Shown here: one piece after another, positions 1-10,450 of the stretch | How the letters are laid out: each line of letters begins with the position of its first letter | Numbering within the stretch: position 1 is the first letter of the stretch | DNA from: Sepiola atlantica | Taxonomy: Eukaryota > Mollusca > Cephalopoda > Sepiida > Sepiolidae | Reading direction: 5' to 3' | Assembly: GCA_963556195.1 (NCBI GenBank) | Contig: OY744531.1 | Span: 51,212,200-51,276,199, forward strand | DNA length: 64,000 bases | Position numbers and translations under genes: made by a program | The notes under the pieces: generated by a model | Told to the model about the DNA's origin: nothing | Databases searched by the model: none | The model's input: only the letters and a program-made list of their open reading frames with translations

Positions 1-634
1 GAAGTGTTACTGTATTTTTAATTTCTAAAGTATAATGTGTGCACGTAAAACTCATCCTTAAAACTCTTTGATGTGCTTCCTATACAGCACTTCTTTTCAT
101 CTGGATTTTCTGCTGTGTAGATTTTTGCACAATATATTACTAATGTAGTAACGCAATTATTTTGTAGGGGACATTTATCCTGTCTTTGACAATTACAATT
201 GTTAGTGGTTCCATTACTGTAAATACCATTATTTGTATCATTCCTTTTATTTAATTTATTGTTTGTTTTTAATGATTCTTTCTAGGTTATTTGTGCAACT
301 ATAACTTAAGTTTAATGTATTTTTATTAAATAACTTATGCAGTGCGTTACCTGGTGGGAAGTATATTTTTATAAGCTGTAGGAATTTGCTACCAATATTT
401 GTTTTTAGTATTAGATTGAAGGGTGTGTAAACCAGATTATCTTCCGACCTCGATTTCTAGAATTGTTCGTATTTGTTGCTATATTCTAATATTTTATATC
501 AGTGTACCCGCTATTCTTTAAAGTCGTGTTATAAATGTTCTTATAGTTGTTAAATGTTGTTTCGTCCGATGAATTATTACCAATTATACTTTCTATGGAC
601 TTAGGTATGTGTTTAATTGTTGAGGGTGGGTGGT

Positions 635-635
<1 letters not shown>
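1..635 (-). pseudogene. Penelope-like element 3' part with GIY-YIG-type endonuclease region (partial, decayed)
   Basis: Read on the minus strand, several frames give the C-terminal part of a reverse-transcriptase/GIY-YIG retroelement protein. From about 635 downward I see NHPPSTIKHIPKSIESI and LKNSGY, then KIIWFTHPS, then LHKLFNKNTLNLSYSC, then a Cys-rich stretch CNCQRQDKCPLQNNC near 130-180. This is followed by KKCCIGSTSKSFKDEFYVH (about 30-100), which fits the Y-x-G-x-T and F-K-x-x-x-x-x-H pattern of the nuclease. In Penelope-like elements the nuclease nicks the target and primes reverse transcription. Stops and frame changes between the blocks show it is dead. It runs off the left edge, so the end of the domain is not visible. 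The RT part is missing: at 636 the homology is replaced by a (TA)n run. The family assignment comes from motif order and was not checked by search. Confidence 0.6.

Positions 636-694
<59 letters not shown>
636..694. repeat. (TA)n microsatellite
   Basis: About 29 TA units with one G interruption. It sits exactly where the Penelope-like homology stops, so it marks the breakpoint of that relic. Confidence 0.95.
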
Positions 695-698
<4 letters not shown>

Positions 699-699
699 A

Positions 700-1394
700 A
701 TTATAACTAAAAGGTAAACTTTTAGAGAGTTGGACCTATTGTAAAATAAGGAAAGCTCAATATACTGGATAGAGCAAAAATATGGTAAGTCAATGAAAAT
801 TGATAAGACCTGCAAATGGAAGCAAATCGATATCTTCAGTTGTTCAAAACAAGGAGCAGTTTAGTTAATAAAAAACATTTATATTTCTTCTCTTTCATTC
901 CTTAAACCAGGCTTTTCAAAGATTAAAATCTTATCATCAGAGGAAAAATTATGATTGATAAGTTGACAGGATAGGACTGTCAAAGTTTCAAATTTGAAAG
1001 AGATTTTTAAAAAAAAGTTTTAAAGTTCAAACGGGCATGGGAATCTCCAATAACGAAATCCAAAAAGACATGGGGCTCAGAAATATTGGTAAATCCAGAA
1101 GTATCTGTATAAAAATCCAACGACGACGATTCCACTCAGGTCTGTTGTCCTCGGAGAGGGATCAAATAAGTTTGGCCATGTCGAGGAAAACAGTATTCTT
1201 CCTGTTTTCAGTTAAGCGTATTCCAAGGCAAAAAACAACGACAAAAGTCTCAATGGAATCAAGAATCAATTCGTTTTTGAAATCCTTTTTTCTGAAGAGT
1301 ATTGACACTGACATACATTTATTATTTCAAAAGGAATATTATAAACACATCACTCAATAAGTCCTGGCGTAACTAATAAAGCAACAACTTTTAG
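700..1394. other. Unassigned AT-rich stretch
   Basis: No recognisable gene. A 107-codon plus-strand frame at 1037-1360 has no domain I recognise and AT-rich, lysine/serine/arginine-heavy composition, so I do not call it. The piece TCTTATCATCAGAGG near 930 resembles the end-motif style of other repeats in this window, but is too short to classify. Confidence 0.4.
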
Positions 1395-2455
1395 ACAAAA
1401 TTCGACTTAGTCCTCTTCCAATGATTCTCTAACAATTTGTATGCCATTTTTGTAGAACGATTTGTCTTTGGCCTCAAAATACACTTCAGTTTCCAATAGC
1501 ATTTTTTCATTGGAGCAAAATCGCTTTCTCTGGAACATTATTTGGAAGTTTGCAAACAGTCAAAAGTTGGTGGGGCCCATATTCGGAGAATAGAGTGAGT
1601 CCAGAAACAATTCGAAGTGCGATTCGTGTAGTTTTGCCATCGTTGCGATTGACTTGTGAAACGGTGCATTGTCTTCGTGAAAGAGAACTTTTTTCTTCTT
1701 CTTCATTTGTGGTCATTCTTTGGTGATTTACTTCTTAAAACACACCAATAATGCTATATAATATTTTCTATTAATGGTTTTTCCTTTTCAATGTAATCGA
1801 AACAAAATACCATGTCCATCCCAAAATATGAAGACGAAAACCTTGCCTGCTGCAGTTTGCGTCGTTAGGTCACTTTGGACGGCTTTCACCTGCAGCTGTC
1901 CACTCAGCTGACAGCCAATTTGACTCCGGAGTGAATGTGTTCCCCATTGTGACATATTGAATCAGAAACTCATGTGTGTTGCATTGAGCCAGTTGCAAAC
2001 ACTGCTCTGATGCATCAACACATTGTTGTTTCTGATCGACTGTGAGCAAACGCGGCACTCACTTTGAACACAGCTTTCTCATTGACAAATGTTAGTGCAA
2101 AATGTATACACTGCCTTCTGCTCGCTTCAACTCCGCTGCTATCTTACATAACTTCAATTTACGATCGGCAAAGCTTGCTTTGTAGACATGTTTTATGTTT
2201 TCTGAGATAATTGGCGAATTCAGGCGACCTAAGCATTCAGCATCGTTTTTTGTCTGTACAACCATGTAAAAAATCATCAGTATACGACCTCTAAACGGTT
2301 GTTTCTAACGGAGCAAAGTCCAAATAACATCAAGCCATTCATTTGCTTGAACAGTATGTTTTCCCATCTGAAAGCAATGCTTTATCAACAACCGAAATTC
2401 CGATTTTTCCGTTGTTTTGAAAATTTGTTCCCGCAGCTTCACTTAAATAACTGTA
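1395..2455 (-). pseudogene. Fossil mariner transposase
   Basis: Minus-strand frames in order give a decayed mariner (Tc1/mariner superfamily, D,D34D type) transposase. EFRLLIKHCFQMGK lies near 2400 (N-terminal helix-turn-helix). ASFADRKLKLCKIAAELK and EGSVYILH lie at 2092-2190. LLTVDQKQQCVDASEQCLQL and PESNWLSAEWTAAGESRPK lie at 1870-2058. EDNAPFHKSIATMAKLHES lies near 1620-1690 (frame-shifted), with EVYFEAKDKSFYKNGIQ near 1440-1490. The family cuts and pastes DNA at TA dinucleotides. All three catalytic positions can be located: the first block, normally MDETW, reads MGNTF. The second (EDNAPFH) is kept. The third, normally SPD, reads YSPNMGP. At least three frame changes are present. I could not identify terminal repeats with confidence, so the outer ends are approximate. 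Confidence 0.8.
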
Positions 2456-2479
2456 ATTTGTAAACTAATAACCCGAGTG

Positions 2480-3780
2480 GGCTTAAATTTGGACACGTGA
2501 CCTTTGAAGGCTAGTACTTTATAAAAATCATATAGCATTAAAAAAATTTTTTTTAATGGAAATTGCTCCAGACAAGGCATGAAGCCACTCGATGTGAAGA
2601 GCTAAAAAAAATACTACTTCAAGGTAAAAAAATTAGCCAATGATTCCGATCACGAAAACAGCAATTCTTCCTCCTTTGTCAGAAACATCATTGATGGAAT
2701 GTGAGGACTAAAGGACAAAATAAGAGAAGCGAGGGTTATGAGGCTGCCGAAAATAAACCCAAGGTCAACTTTCTACTCTTATATTATCTTATTTATTATC
2801 TCCACTTTAATTAGTGGGTTACATTTATATGCCAGGCCTGAGACTTGTTGAGTAGTGTGTTAACAGTCAATTATACAGATTGATGTAGAAAGCATCGTGG
2901 AATTTCCATGAGTTAGAGCTAGTTATTATTAAATATTATTATTATGATAATTAACTCATACTTCATTAAAAAAATAGTTATTTTCATTTCATTCGTTAAA
3001 CAATTAAAAACAAAACAAATTATAACTATTTGACCCGGCTTTACATAAGAAGCAATCATTTTTATTTCGAACCTGTAATCGATTTCCTCTCTCTCTCTTT
3101 CTGCAAATTTACTAGGATTAATTTACTGTTTTCTTTTTCTCTCATTTTTTTCTTCATTTACATCGAATTTTTCCTGCTTTACTTTTTCTCTTTAAACTTT
3201 TCACTTCATTTGATCTCTTTTAGCACAAGTTTTAATATATATATAAGTTTATATATAAAGTGTGCTTCTCAGCTCAAAATGGCGAATTTCTTCACATTTG
3301 ACAAATAAATATACCCTTATGGAAAATATAAAGACATATAAATTATTGGTGTTATTATAATTTTAACTTCAATATTTTGAACGGTAATCTGCCTTTAATT
3401 AAAATATGTATTTCTTGATCAAAAGTGAATGAATATGAAACTGTATGGAAAACTGAACATTTTCCACTTTGTGAAACGCTCATTCTTCATCTCAACATAC
3501 AAGTCAGTCCAGACACAATTTCCCTGAATGGCAAAGATAACCATTACCTGTGTTAATGTCAATGTACAAGTATCCATCTCATAATTACTGTTTAGCACAA
3601 ATAAGTCCTTCAGTCAAACAAAGTTTCATTCAAAACAACATCCTTCTCAGTCTGTGAAACGTCATACATATTAAAAACACAGATATCGGAGTTCAGACCT
3701 ATAGAAAGTGTGAAGAAAAGCCACCTTTTCAAAATTTCTTTACTAGTAAATATATACTCTCTCCAGTCACATATTTTTAC
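2480..3780. other. Unassigned AT-rich stretch
   Basis: Low-complexity AT-rich DNA with a pyrimidine-rich block at 3080-3230. A 92-codon frame at 3030-3308 is phenylalanine/leucine-rich only because of that block. No gene, RNA or mobile element recognised. Confidence 0.5.
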
Positions 3781-3784
3781 TTGG

Positions 3785-5170
3785 CTGGGAGAATTATATA
3801 ATTGTGAAAAAACTATATACAATACGTAGTTAAAGCAAAATAAATTGTTTTGGACTATTAAAAGAAATTTCCAACGCTGTTGATAATGTTTACACATTTG
3901 GAAGATTCTTTTTAGGGTTTTAATTTTAAAGGTCAATCTTTGGGGAGAGCCAGTTTCAGGGAGACATTTTTTAGGAAAAGAGTTTTAAGGGATACACGTG
4001 TGTGAGAGAGCAAGAGAAATGTTACATGGTAAACACAAACAAAATAACGAGTTCAAAAGCATAAGTTCACAAAAGAGATATTTGATATATGTTTAAACAT
4101 GGAAGTTTACATAGATAGGAAAACATAGAATGTGTGTTCATATTTTGAAAATCCTTGCAGAACAAGGGGGATTATTCATTAACTGAGATATCGAAGAACC
4201 CTGAGTCGATAATTTAAAGGCTGTGAATTATCAACAGGTCTGACAAGTTGTAGTCAAAACTTCCCCACTCAATTACAAAAATTACATTTGATTGAAAGTT
4301 ATTAATAAGAGTTAAAGTTCATTTGCTTTCATTGTAAAAAGTTCAGTGAGAAATGTTACGAGTATTAAAATGAATATCTTTATGAGTTTGCTTTCAATCA
4401 GTGTGAATGTACAGACAACAGTGTGAAAGAGTTAAGGTATTGTGTGTGTGTGTGTCGCGTTAGTGTTAGAGTGTGTATGCGTATGACTATGTGTGTTTGT
4501 AATTGAGAAATAGCTTTCTCCAGCCCGACAAAGTACGAGGAGAGCTGGCGTAAACTAGATATTAGTTATGTCATAGATTTTGGCTCAATCTGTTTATTGA
4601 AAGAAAAATCTGGCCTTTTATGCACTCTGGATGGATCAAAACGGCAAATTTGAGAAATTCATCTGATTGACTGAAATTATTTTTATTAATTCAGGCGAGT
4701 GTATGTGCAAAGCTATATGCACCGAAACGATTTTAAGCATTTTCATTTTGGTCACCAAAAGGTAAACTTCGTCGTTACACACATACATTTATTTATTTTT
4801 TATTATTGCTTAAGTTTGAGTTCATGTTTTGAAACATGACGTAAATCATTACTCTATAACGTCATCCCAAAGCTATAATTATTTTGTTATGGTAATGTTT
4901 TAAGCTCTATTTATAAGAAAGTCCAAATAGGTGAGTTTGTAGAATCTCAGACTGAAGATCTCAAGGTTTCGATTTCCGACCATTGAATCCGCTTTATTTG
5001 TTGGGAAATTATTATTTACTATCAATGCAATATTCTCCATTTCTAAAAGTAGTTCAGATCACTGATATTTCGAAATGAGACAAAGTCTGTAATGTATTTA
5101 TTATATTTAAAAAATTGTAACTGAGAAACGGACGGACGTACAGAATCTCTATTTATATAAGATAGATTTC
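3785..5170 (-). repeat. Dispersed repeat 'A' in two pieces (3785-3905 and about 4770-5170), minus orientation
   Basis: The piece at 3785-3905 is the reverse complement of 16050-16145. The piece at 4770-5170 is the reverse complement of the body of the copies at 15725-16050 and 41570-41960. Shared landmarks are the sequence around TGTTTTGAAACATGA, the block reading GTTTCGATTTCCGACCATTG and the stretch TTCTCCATTTCTA. Both pieces are in the same orientation, with about 870 bp of unrelated sequence between them. That middle part includes a short (TG)n run near 4440 and shows no gene. Confidence 0.6.
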
Positions 5171-5346
5171 TTATATATAAAGTAAAGTCAAATGCTTAGA
5201 CTTTTATAGTATTTCAAAAGGCCAAGATAAAACCACACCCGACAGATACATGGGATAGGGGTGAAGTCAAACACAGCGCATCAGATACTCAGAAATACTG
5301 CAAATATTGAAATTAGCTCAATGATTAAGACTTATATATATATATA

Positions 5347-5729
5347 CAGGGTGGGCCAAAATAAGGGTCCTATCTTTAAATTTGAATAACTTGAATTTGA
5401 ATAACTTCCACAAAATAAAAGTTAAACTCACCAAACTTTATGTGTGTGTAGACTGACCCTTCCGAGATTTTTTGAAATAAACAAAACAAATTTTAGCCGA
5501 AAAACACTTCTTAAAACTTACAAAAACTAAAGTATTGTTTTTTACACAGTTTTGAGTTTTTTAAGCAAAAATAATGTTTTCTAAATGAGGGTACGTTCCT
5601 CAGGGCTAATACGGCTCATGCTTGCTTCGGAAGGGGTCCTTTACTTATTCTAAAAAAATTTTTTTTTTAAATCAATAAATAAAAAAGTTATGAATTTTTA
5701 AAAATAGGACCCTTATTTTTGCCCACCCT
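5347..5729. mobile_element. Short terminal-inverted-repeat element (non-autonomous, TA-inserted)
   Basis: The left end reads CAGGGTGGGCCAAAATAAGG and the right end is its near-perfect inverse (CCTTATTTTTGCCCACCCT). The ends are about 30 bp, the length is 383 bp, and TA-rich DNA flanks both sides. These are properties of a non-autonomous Tc1/mariner-type element (MITE). I see no transposase reading frame in the 320-bp interior. Confidence 0.75.
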
Positions 5730-5759
5730 ATATATATATTTACCAATGCATAATATTCT

Positions 5760-6490
5760 CCCCCTTTTCTTCTTCCTCATTTTTATTGTGTTCCTCCATT
5801 TTCTTTAATACCTATATGATGTTTGTCAGATTCTTCATCATTTAAGATAAAATCTTTTGATAATGAAGACAACATTTTTAAAAAACTCACAATAGTTGAT
5901 AGGATTGTATTGTTTTGACTATCTACCTTTTTCCATTTATATCACCACAGACTCTTTTTGATTTGTTTATTTTATTCGAAAAATACTTTTTTCTGTTGAG
6001 ACTAAAACAATTAATTAAACCTGTCCTATTATGTATATTTCTAGATAAACAAAGAAAATCAGAAAGTGAAAAACAAGACTTGTACCGGATTCAAACCTGT
6101 ACAAAATTCCGTTTTCTCTAACCATGCAACGGCTTGTTAGTTAAGCAGTCAAAGACAATGTTAGGTATTCCCTCTTTTGGAGGTGAAGCTTTCAATCTTG
6201 TACAAATCTTATTTTTCACTTTGTAGATTTCTTTGATAATTTCCAGCTCAATGGACTAAAGTAACCGTTTATATTATGGTATTACCTACACAAATACAAG
6301 TGTCATCAAACAAGTAGCATGATAAATAATATAATGTTGGAAATAAATTCACCATTTTGTGGCTTAAAACAATTCCGAGATGATCAGGGTAACATCGCTA
6401 GTATATAATGTAAACATTTTATCGCACAGTAAAAGAATTATTGCAGAGCTTGAAGGAGTTTTTATTTATATATATATATATATTATAATT
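5760..6490. other. Unassigned AT-rich stretch
   Basis: No gene recognised. A 68-codon frame at 5915-6121 is AT-driven. A short (TA)n tract lies at about 6470-6482. Confidence 0.4.
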
Positions 6491-6496
6491 ATTTAA

Positions 6497-6665
6497 TAAT
6501 AAATATTTAATTATCTACAGACGTATACATTTTATCCTTGCGGAATCATCAGTGTAGAAGCAACTATTCAAACCAGTCACATGATTCGAACCCCGGAACA
6601 AGAGTCACCTTTAACTCTAAATCCCAACGCCCTAACTAATAAGGCTAATCTGAATAGCTACACGA
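6497..6665 (-). mobile_element. tRNA-headed SINE
   Basis: On the minus strand the head contains an A-box-like ATTAGTTAGGGCG (plus 6629-6641) and a good B box, GGGGTTCGAATC (plus 6582-6593), in tRNA-like spacing. The tail reads CTGATGATTCCGCAAGG and then CGTCTGTAGATAATT, running into AT-rich DNA. The tail style matches the SINEs at 13.6, 14.1 and 38.4 kb. Transcription would be by RNA polymerase III and mobility would depend on LINE enzymes. No RNA gene function is implied. Confidence 0.75.
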
Positions 6666-6964
6666 AGTGATGAGACATAAATACTATTATGGCGAGCAGG
6701 CGAACAGCGATAGTCGGCCGTCATAACAGTGTTCAACAGGAAGGAACATCAACAGGAAGGAACTAATATATATATACATTTTTTAAAAGAAAACTGTATG
6801 AAAGTGCTCAATTACCAGGATAAGAGACTAATATATTTATTAAATATTTACATATTGGATTATTTCATACCGATGATGAACCGGCAATTATTCAATGATA
6901 CACCAAATTTGCCTTCGAAATGTTGTTTTTTCACTGTCCGGTCTCAAAAAAATGTATAGTTTCA

Positions 6965-7234
6965 TCAAACCCATTTTCTCGCCATATCCTCATCATATTT
7001 GGTTTAACATCCGTTTTACATGTTTGCATGTATCGGACAGTTTTAAGAAATTGACTTCCGAAGTAACCTATCCTTAAACAGTTTATACTTATCTCTCTTT
7101 CCCTCAGGTCAATTTTTATCATTTTCCCACATGTTTTCCTGGGTCTTCCCTTGTGAACTGAACCAACTACGTCAACTCTTCTATATCTACTAACCCAAGA
7201 ACTCTCATCCATTTTTTCAATGTGTCCATACCAT
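6965..7234 (-). pseudogene. LINE ORF2 C-terminal tail
   Basis: The minus strand reads WYGHIEKMDESSWVSRYRR, then VHKGRPRKTCGKMIKIDL, then a stretch ending KTVRYMQTCKTDVKP. The order GHIERMD...W, then GRPRKTW, then a final short helix is the common C-terminal end of invertebrate LINE polyproteins. A second copy with matching residues lies at 9950-10320. The normal Trp after RPRKT is Cys here. It starts about 15 bp downstream of the Penelope-like fragment, so the two were joined by insertion or recombination. Confidence 0.7.
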
Positions 7235-7240
7235 CAAAGT

Positions 7241-7515
7241 CTATTGTTCTGTACACATCTCCCTATATTGTTTGTCGGACGTATCATTAAAGTTAAAGCA
7301 AATATTGAGGACATTTAGTGTGGTTACGTTTGTATCACAAGTAATCTTAAACCCTATGCCGTTAAGGTATCCTATCACTTGTTTACACAATCTATCTAGT
7401 CCACTACCATAACGACTACAGGATAGGCACAGGCCGTTGTCCCGGTATAGGCAAAATTTCTCATCTAAAGATTTCTTATTCAACAAACAGAGAATAAAAA
7501 GCCTGAGTAGATTGA
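7241..7515 (-). pseudogene. Penelope-like element RT fragment
   Basis: The minus-strand frame includes LYRDNGLCLSCSRYGSGLDR, then IGYLNGIGFKITCDTN and LNVLNICFNFNDTSDKQY. This matches the segment just after the catalytic RT motif of the same family as the fragment at 1-635. The usual form has Y-R-D-D; here the second Asp is Asn. The fragment is about 90 residues and cannot be active. It is likely an older insertion broken by the LINE tail that follows it. Confidence 0.6.
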
Positions 7516-7644
7516 AAACAGCTGCACAATCAATGCAACATTTCAAACACGAATTTGGTGTGTCATTGAATAATTGCCGGTTCATCAGCATGAAACCATT
7601 GGTATGACAAAATCCAACATGCAAACAGCTTATTAAATAGATAC

Positions 7645-7684
<40 letters not shown>
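7645..7684. repeat. (TA)n microsatellite flanking mariner
   Basis: TA array immediately left of the mariner left end. Mariner duplicates TA, so the array is a natural landing site and the exact duplication is hidden in it. Confidence 0.95.
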
Positions 7685-7688
<4 letters not shown>

Positions 7689-8919
7689 GTTGGTGCAAAA
7701 ACAATGGCGTTTTTTGACGTTCAACTTCAAAAAACATAACTTCTTTTATACCAAACTTTATTAATCAAAATAAAAACCATTAGAATCAACAAATTTTTGC
7801 CAACGGGAAACAAGTTTACTTATTCCATTATCGTAAAAATCCGGAGTTCTGGAAGCGATGAAGTCATTGAAGGCAGATTCGGCATCATCTTGGCTTTTGA
7901 AGCATTTCTCGCACAGGAATTTGTCAAGATGCTTTAAAAAGTGATAATCGGTGGAGGATGAGGTAGAGTCTCGTAGCCCAATTCGTTCAGCTTCTGCAGG
8001 GTCAGTTGTGCAACATGCGGACGAGCGTTGTCATGGAGGATAAGTGGTCCTGCATATTGACCAATCTCGGGCGCATACGTTGGAGCTTCTGGTGCATTTC
8101 GTCAATTTGTTGGCAGTACTTCTCCGCCGTGATCGTTTCGCCCGGATTCAAGAAGCTGTGATGGATGTGCCCAGTCGCAGACCACCAAACAGTCACCATA
8201 ATTTTTTTTGTGTGCAATTTCGGCTTCGGGAAGTGTTTTGGAGCTTTGCCAGCATCCAACCACTGTGCCGAACGTCGTCGGTTGTCATAGAGGATCCACT
8301 TCTCATCACACGTCACAATTTGCTTGAGAAATGGGTAGTTTCTGTTGCGCAGCAAGAGCACAAAAGACACCTCAAAACGACGATTTTTTTTATTATCGTT
8401 CAATTCGTGCAGCACCCATTTATCCAGCTTTTTTGACTTCCCTATTTGCTTCAAATGGCGAATGACTGTTGAGTGGTCGACCTCGAGTTCATCAGCAACT
8501 TCTCGTGTGGTTTTGCGAGGACCGGCTTCAATTAAGGCTTTCAGATCTTCGTTATCAACCACAGTCGGCCGGCCTTGACCGTCTTCATCTTCGAGGCTCT
8601 CGTCACCATTGCAAAATTTCTTGAACCACCTTTGTGCCATACGTTCGTTAGTGGTGCCTGGGCCAAACACATCATTGATGTCACGAGCTGTCTTGGACCC
8701 TTTTCGGCCTAGTTTGAACTGGAACAAGAATATCGTGCGGATTTCAATTTTGACCATGCTGTCGAAAAGCCTGCAAAAACAATAAATGAAGAGATTAAAA
8801 ATGGAAACGAATAAAACGATTCCATAGAGCGGAAAACGCTATATTTATCAATAAATTACTTCAGAAAACATATATAAATATAACATGTGAGAAAACGCCA
8901 TTGTTTTTGCACTAACCTA

Positions 8920-8920
<1 letters not shown>
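7685..8920 (-). mobile_element. Mariner element with both terminal inverted repeats
   Basis: The left end TTGGGTTGGTGCAAAAAC (7685) and right end, which inverts to TTAGGTTAGTGCAAAAAC (8903-8920), match at 16 of 18 positions. The match continues as AATGGCGTTTT on both sides. Length is 1,236 bp, close to the usual 1.25-1.3 kb. TA arrays adjoin both ends. The transposase relic occupies 7761-8757 on the minus strand. Confidence 0.93.
7761..8757 (-). pseudogene. Mariner transposase, disabled by two frame breaks
   Basis: The ATG at 8757 opens a 251-codon frame: a helix-turn-helix region (residues 1-110) with the linker block KLDKWVLHEL (111-120), then the first catalytic Asp in TCDEKW (D151), then PKPKLHTKK and a WWS block. 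It closely resembles the SETMAR-type (cecropia-like) mariners. The frame slips near 8040; the second catalytic Asp (HDNARPH) is readable in the next frame. A second break near 7950 fuses HPP directly to a TDYHF-type block, removing about 22 bp that would carry YSPDLSP and therefore the third catalytic Asp. The C-terminus resumes (FYDNGI, SRWQKFVDSNGFYFD) and stops at 7761. The enzyme enters the nucleus and cuts at the element ends; this copy cannot. Sequence between the breaks is well kept, so decay is fairly recent. Confidence 0.92.

Positions 8921-8921
<1 letters not shown>

Positions 8922-8981
<60 letters not shown>
8922..8981. repeat. (TA)n microsatellite
   Basis: About 29 TA units adjoining the right end of the mariner. 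Confidence 0.95.
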
Positions 8982-8983
<2 letters not shown>

Positions 8984-8989
8984 CCAAAG

Positions 8990-9840
8990 AACTATGTAAG
9001 CCGCAATGTTTTTACTTTAATTATTTTCGTTGTTGATCATCTATATTTGTATTTAATCACTAAGTATATATAAGGTGTCTGAAAATATTATGAGACTGGG
9101 ATCACAAATAATTTTTTCAATTCTAAACAAAAATGTACATAATTTCCCTTCAAAGTTCCCCCTCCCCTCAAGTCTAATTCATTTTTTAATTATTTTCTGC
9201 TGTGCTTCTATACACTGCTTGGAAGACCTCTTTTAGGATGAGATTAAGCTCATCATAGCTGAACGACATGAATAAGAGGAGTTGTACACATAAGCATATG
9301 AAAATAATGCAATGTTTGCAGAAAGCTAAGATTACAGTTATATACTCTCAAAATATAATGTTAGGTGATAACTCAATCCACTTATCTTTCGTTCACCCAT
9401 ATATCACATAGCAAATACACTACCATTATTTTCAGACTGACCACGTATGTTTAATTTATTGAATAGTTTTTAAATGACAGCTATAAGTTGCTATTTTTTT
9501 TTAATTATATATTTTCTGGTGACTTCGGGAATAAATATTTACTAACTAAAATTAATATTACAATATACTCTGATACTATTTAAAATCTCAATGTAGCTTT
9601 TAAATTTTTTTTAAAGAGGTAAACGCTACAGATATTTTATATTCTAGTTTTGCCGTTCATAACGACCACGTGTTAAGGTATATCTTTTCCACACAGGTGA
9701 TGTTAAGTCTTCGCCTTCAACACAGCCGATTATGACCTTATTTCTCACGTTATTCTTTTACATTTTTGTCATTTTCAAAAGTTTAAAGATATGTTTTCGA
9801 CAGATGCTAAATTAATATATACGTATATATATAGTAGTAT
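8990..9840. other. Unassigned AT-rich stretch
   Basis: No gene or recognisable element. Short TA tracts near 9065 and 9820. Confidence 0.4.
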
Positions 9841-9945
9841 GAAAATATAGTTATGGTAAGTAAGCTACACAAAAACATTTGTGTTTCTTTGCCAGGGGAA
9901 ATAATCAGGCTAATTGTAATGATTTACATTTTAGGGTTGTTTTTA

Positions 9946-10328
9946 TATCAATGCGTTGCATGGAGATAAATGATATGAGACTGATACGATGGATGTGTAA
10001 TATGAGTGTTAAAGACAGGCTTAGTTCTGATGACCTCAGAGGAAGATTAAATGTGTACAGTATAGGAATATGTTTGCAGAAAAAGGGACTTTGGTAGTAT
10101 GGCCACATTGAAAGAATGGATGAGAATTCTTGGGTTAGTAGATGTATAACAGTTAAGGTAGCAGATCTAGTTCACAGGTGAAGGGCAAGCAAAACATACA
10201 AGGAAGTGATAAAAATGGACTTGGGAGAAAAAGGGATAAATAAAGACCTGGTCAGAGATATGTTAGTTTGGAAGTCAATTTCTTAAAGCCGTTCAACACA
10301 TGCCAGCATGTAGAATGAACATTAAACC
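9946..10328 (+). pseudogene. LINE ORF2 C-terminal tail ending in (GAT)n
   Basis: The plus strand reads EINDMRLIRWMCNMSVKDRL, then YGHIERMDENSWVSRC, a degraded HR.RASKTYKEVIKMDL block and a final KAVQHMPAC-like segment. This is the same C-terminal layout as 6965-7234, with at least two frame changes. It runs directly into (GAT)n, as expected for LINEs whose 3' ends carry short simple repeats used in priming. It interrupts the left arm of the foldback element, so it inserted later. Confidence 0.75.
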
Positions 10329-10409
<81 letters not shown>

Positions 10410-10450
10410 CTTTTTCTTCTTCTTCTTCTTCTTCTTCTTCTTCTTCTTCC
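10329..10450. repeat. (GAT)n followed by (CTT)n
   Basis: About 27 GAT units, then about 13 CTT units. It forms the 3' tail of the LINE fragment. His-, Met- and Ile-rich frames across it are artefacts. Confidence 0.95.

Larger units (their letters stand above)
6875..7588. mobile_element. Inverted-repeat-flanked patchwork element
   Basis: The sequence GATGAACCGGCAATTATTCA at 6875 recurs inverted at 7569-7588. The match extends about 50 bp inward on both sides (6875-6927 and 7535-7588). Between them lie two minus-strand retroelement fragments, annotated separately: a Penelope-like RT piece and a LINE tail. The structure could be a foldback element that captured retroelement DNA, or two copies of one repeat in opposite orientation. 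Confidence 0.55.

Noticed and set aside
1037..1360. 107-codon plus-strand frame
   Set aside because: No domain, biased composition, no supporting signals; probably chance.
8044..8578. Plus-strand frames of 130 and 77 codons
   Set aside because: Shadows of the minus-strand mariner transposase.
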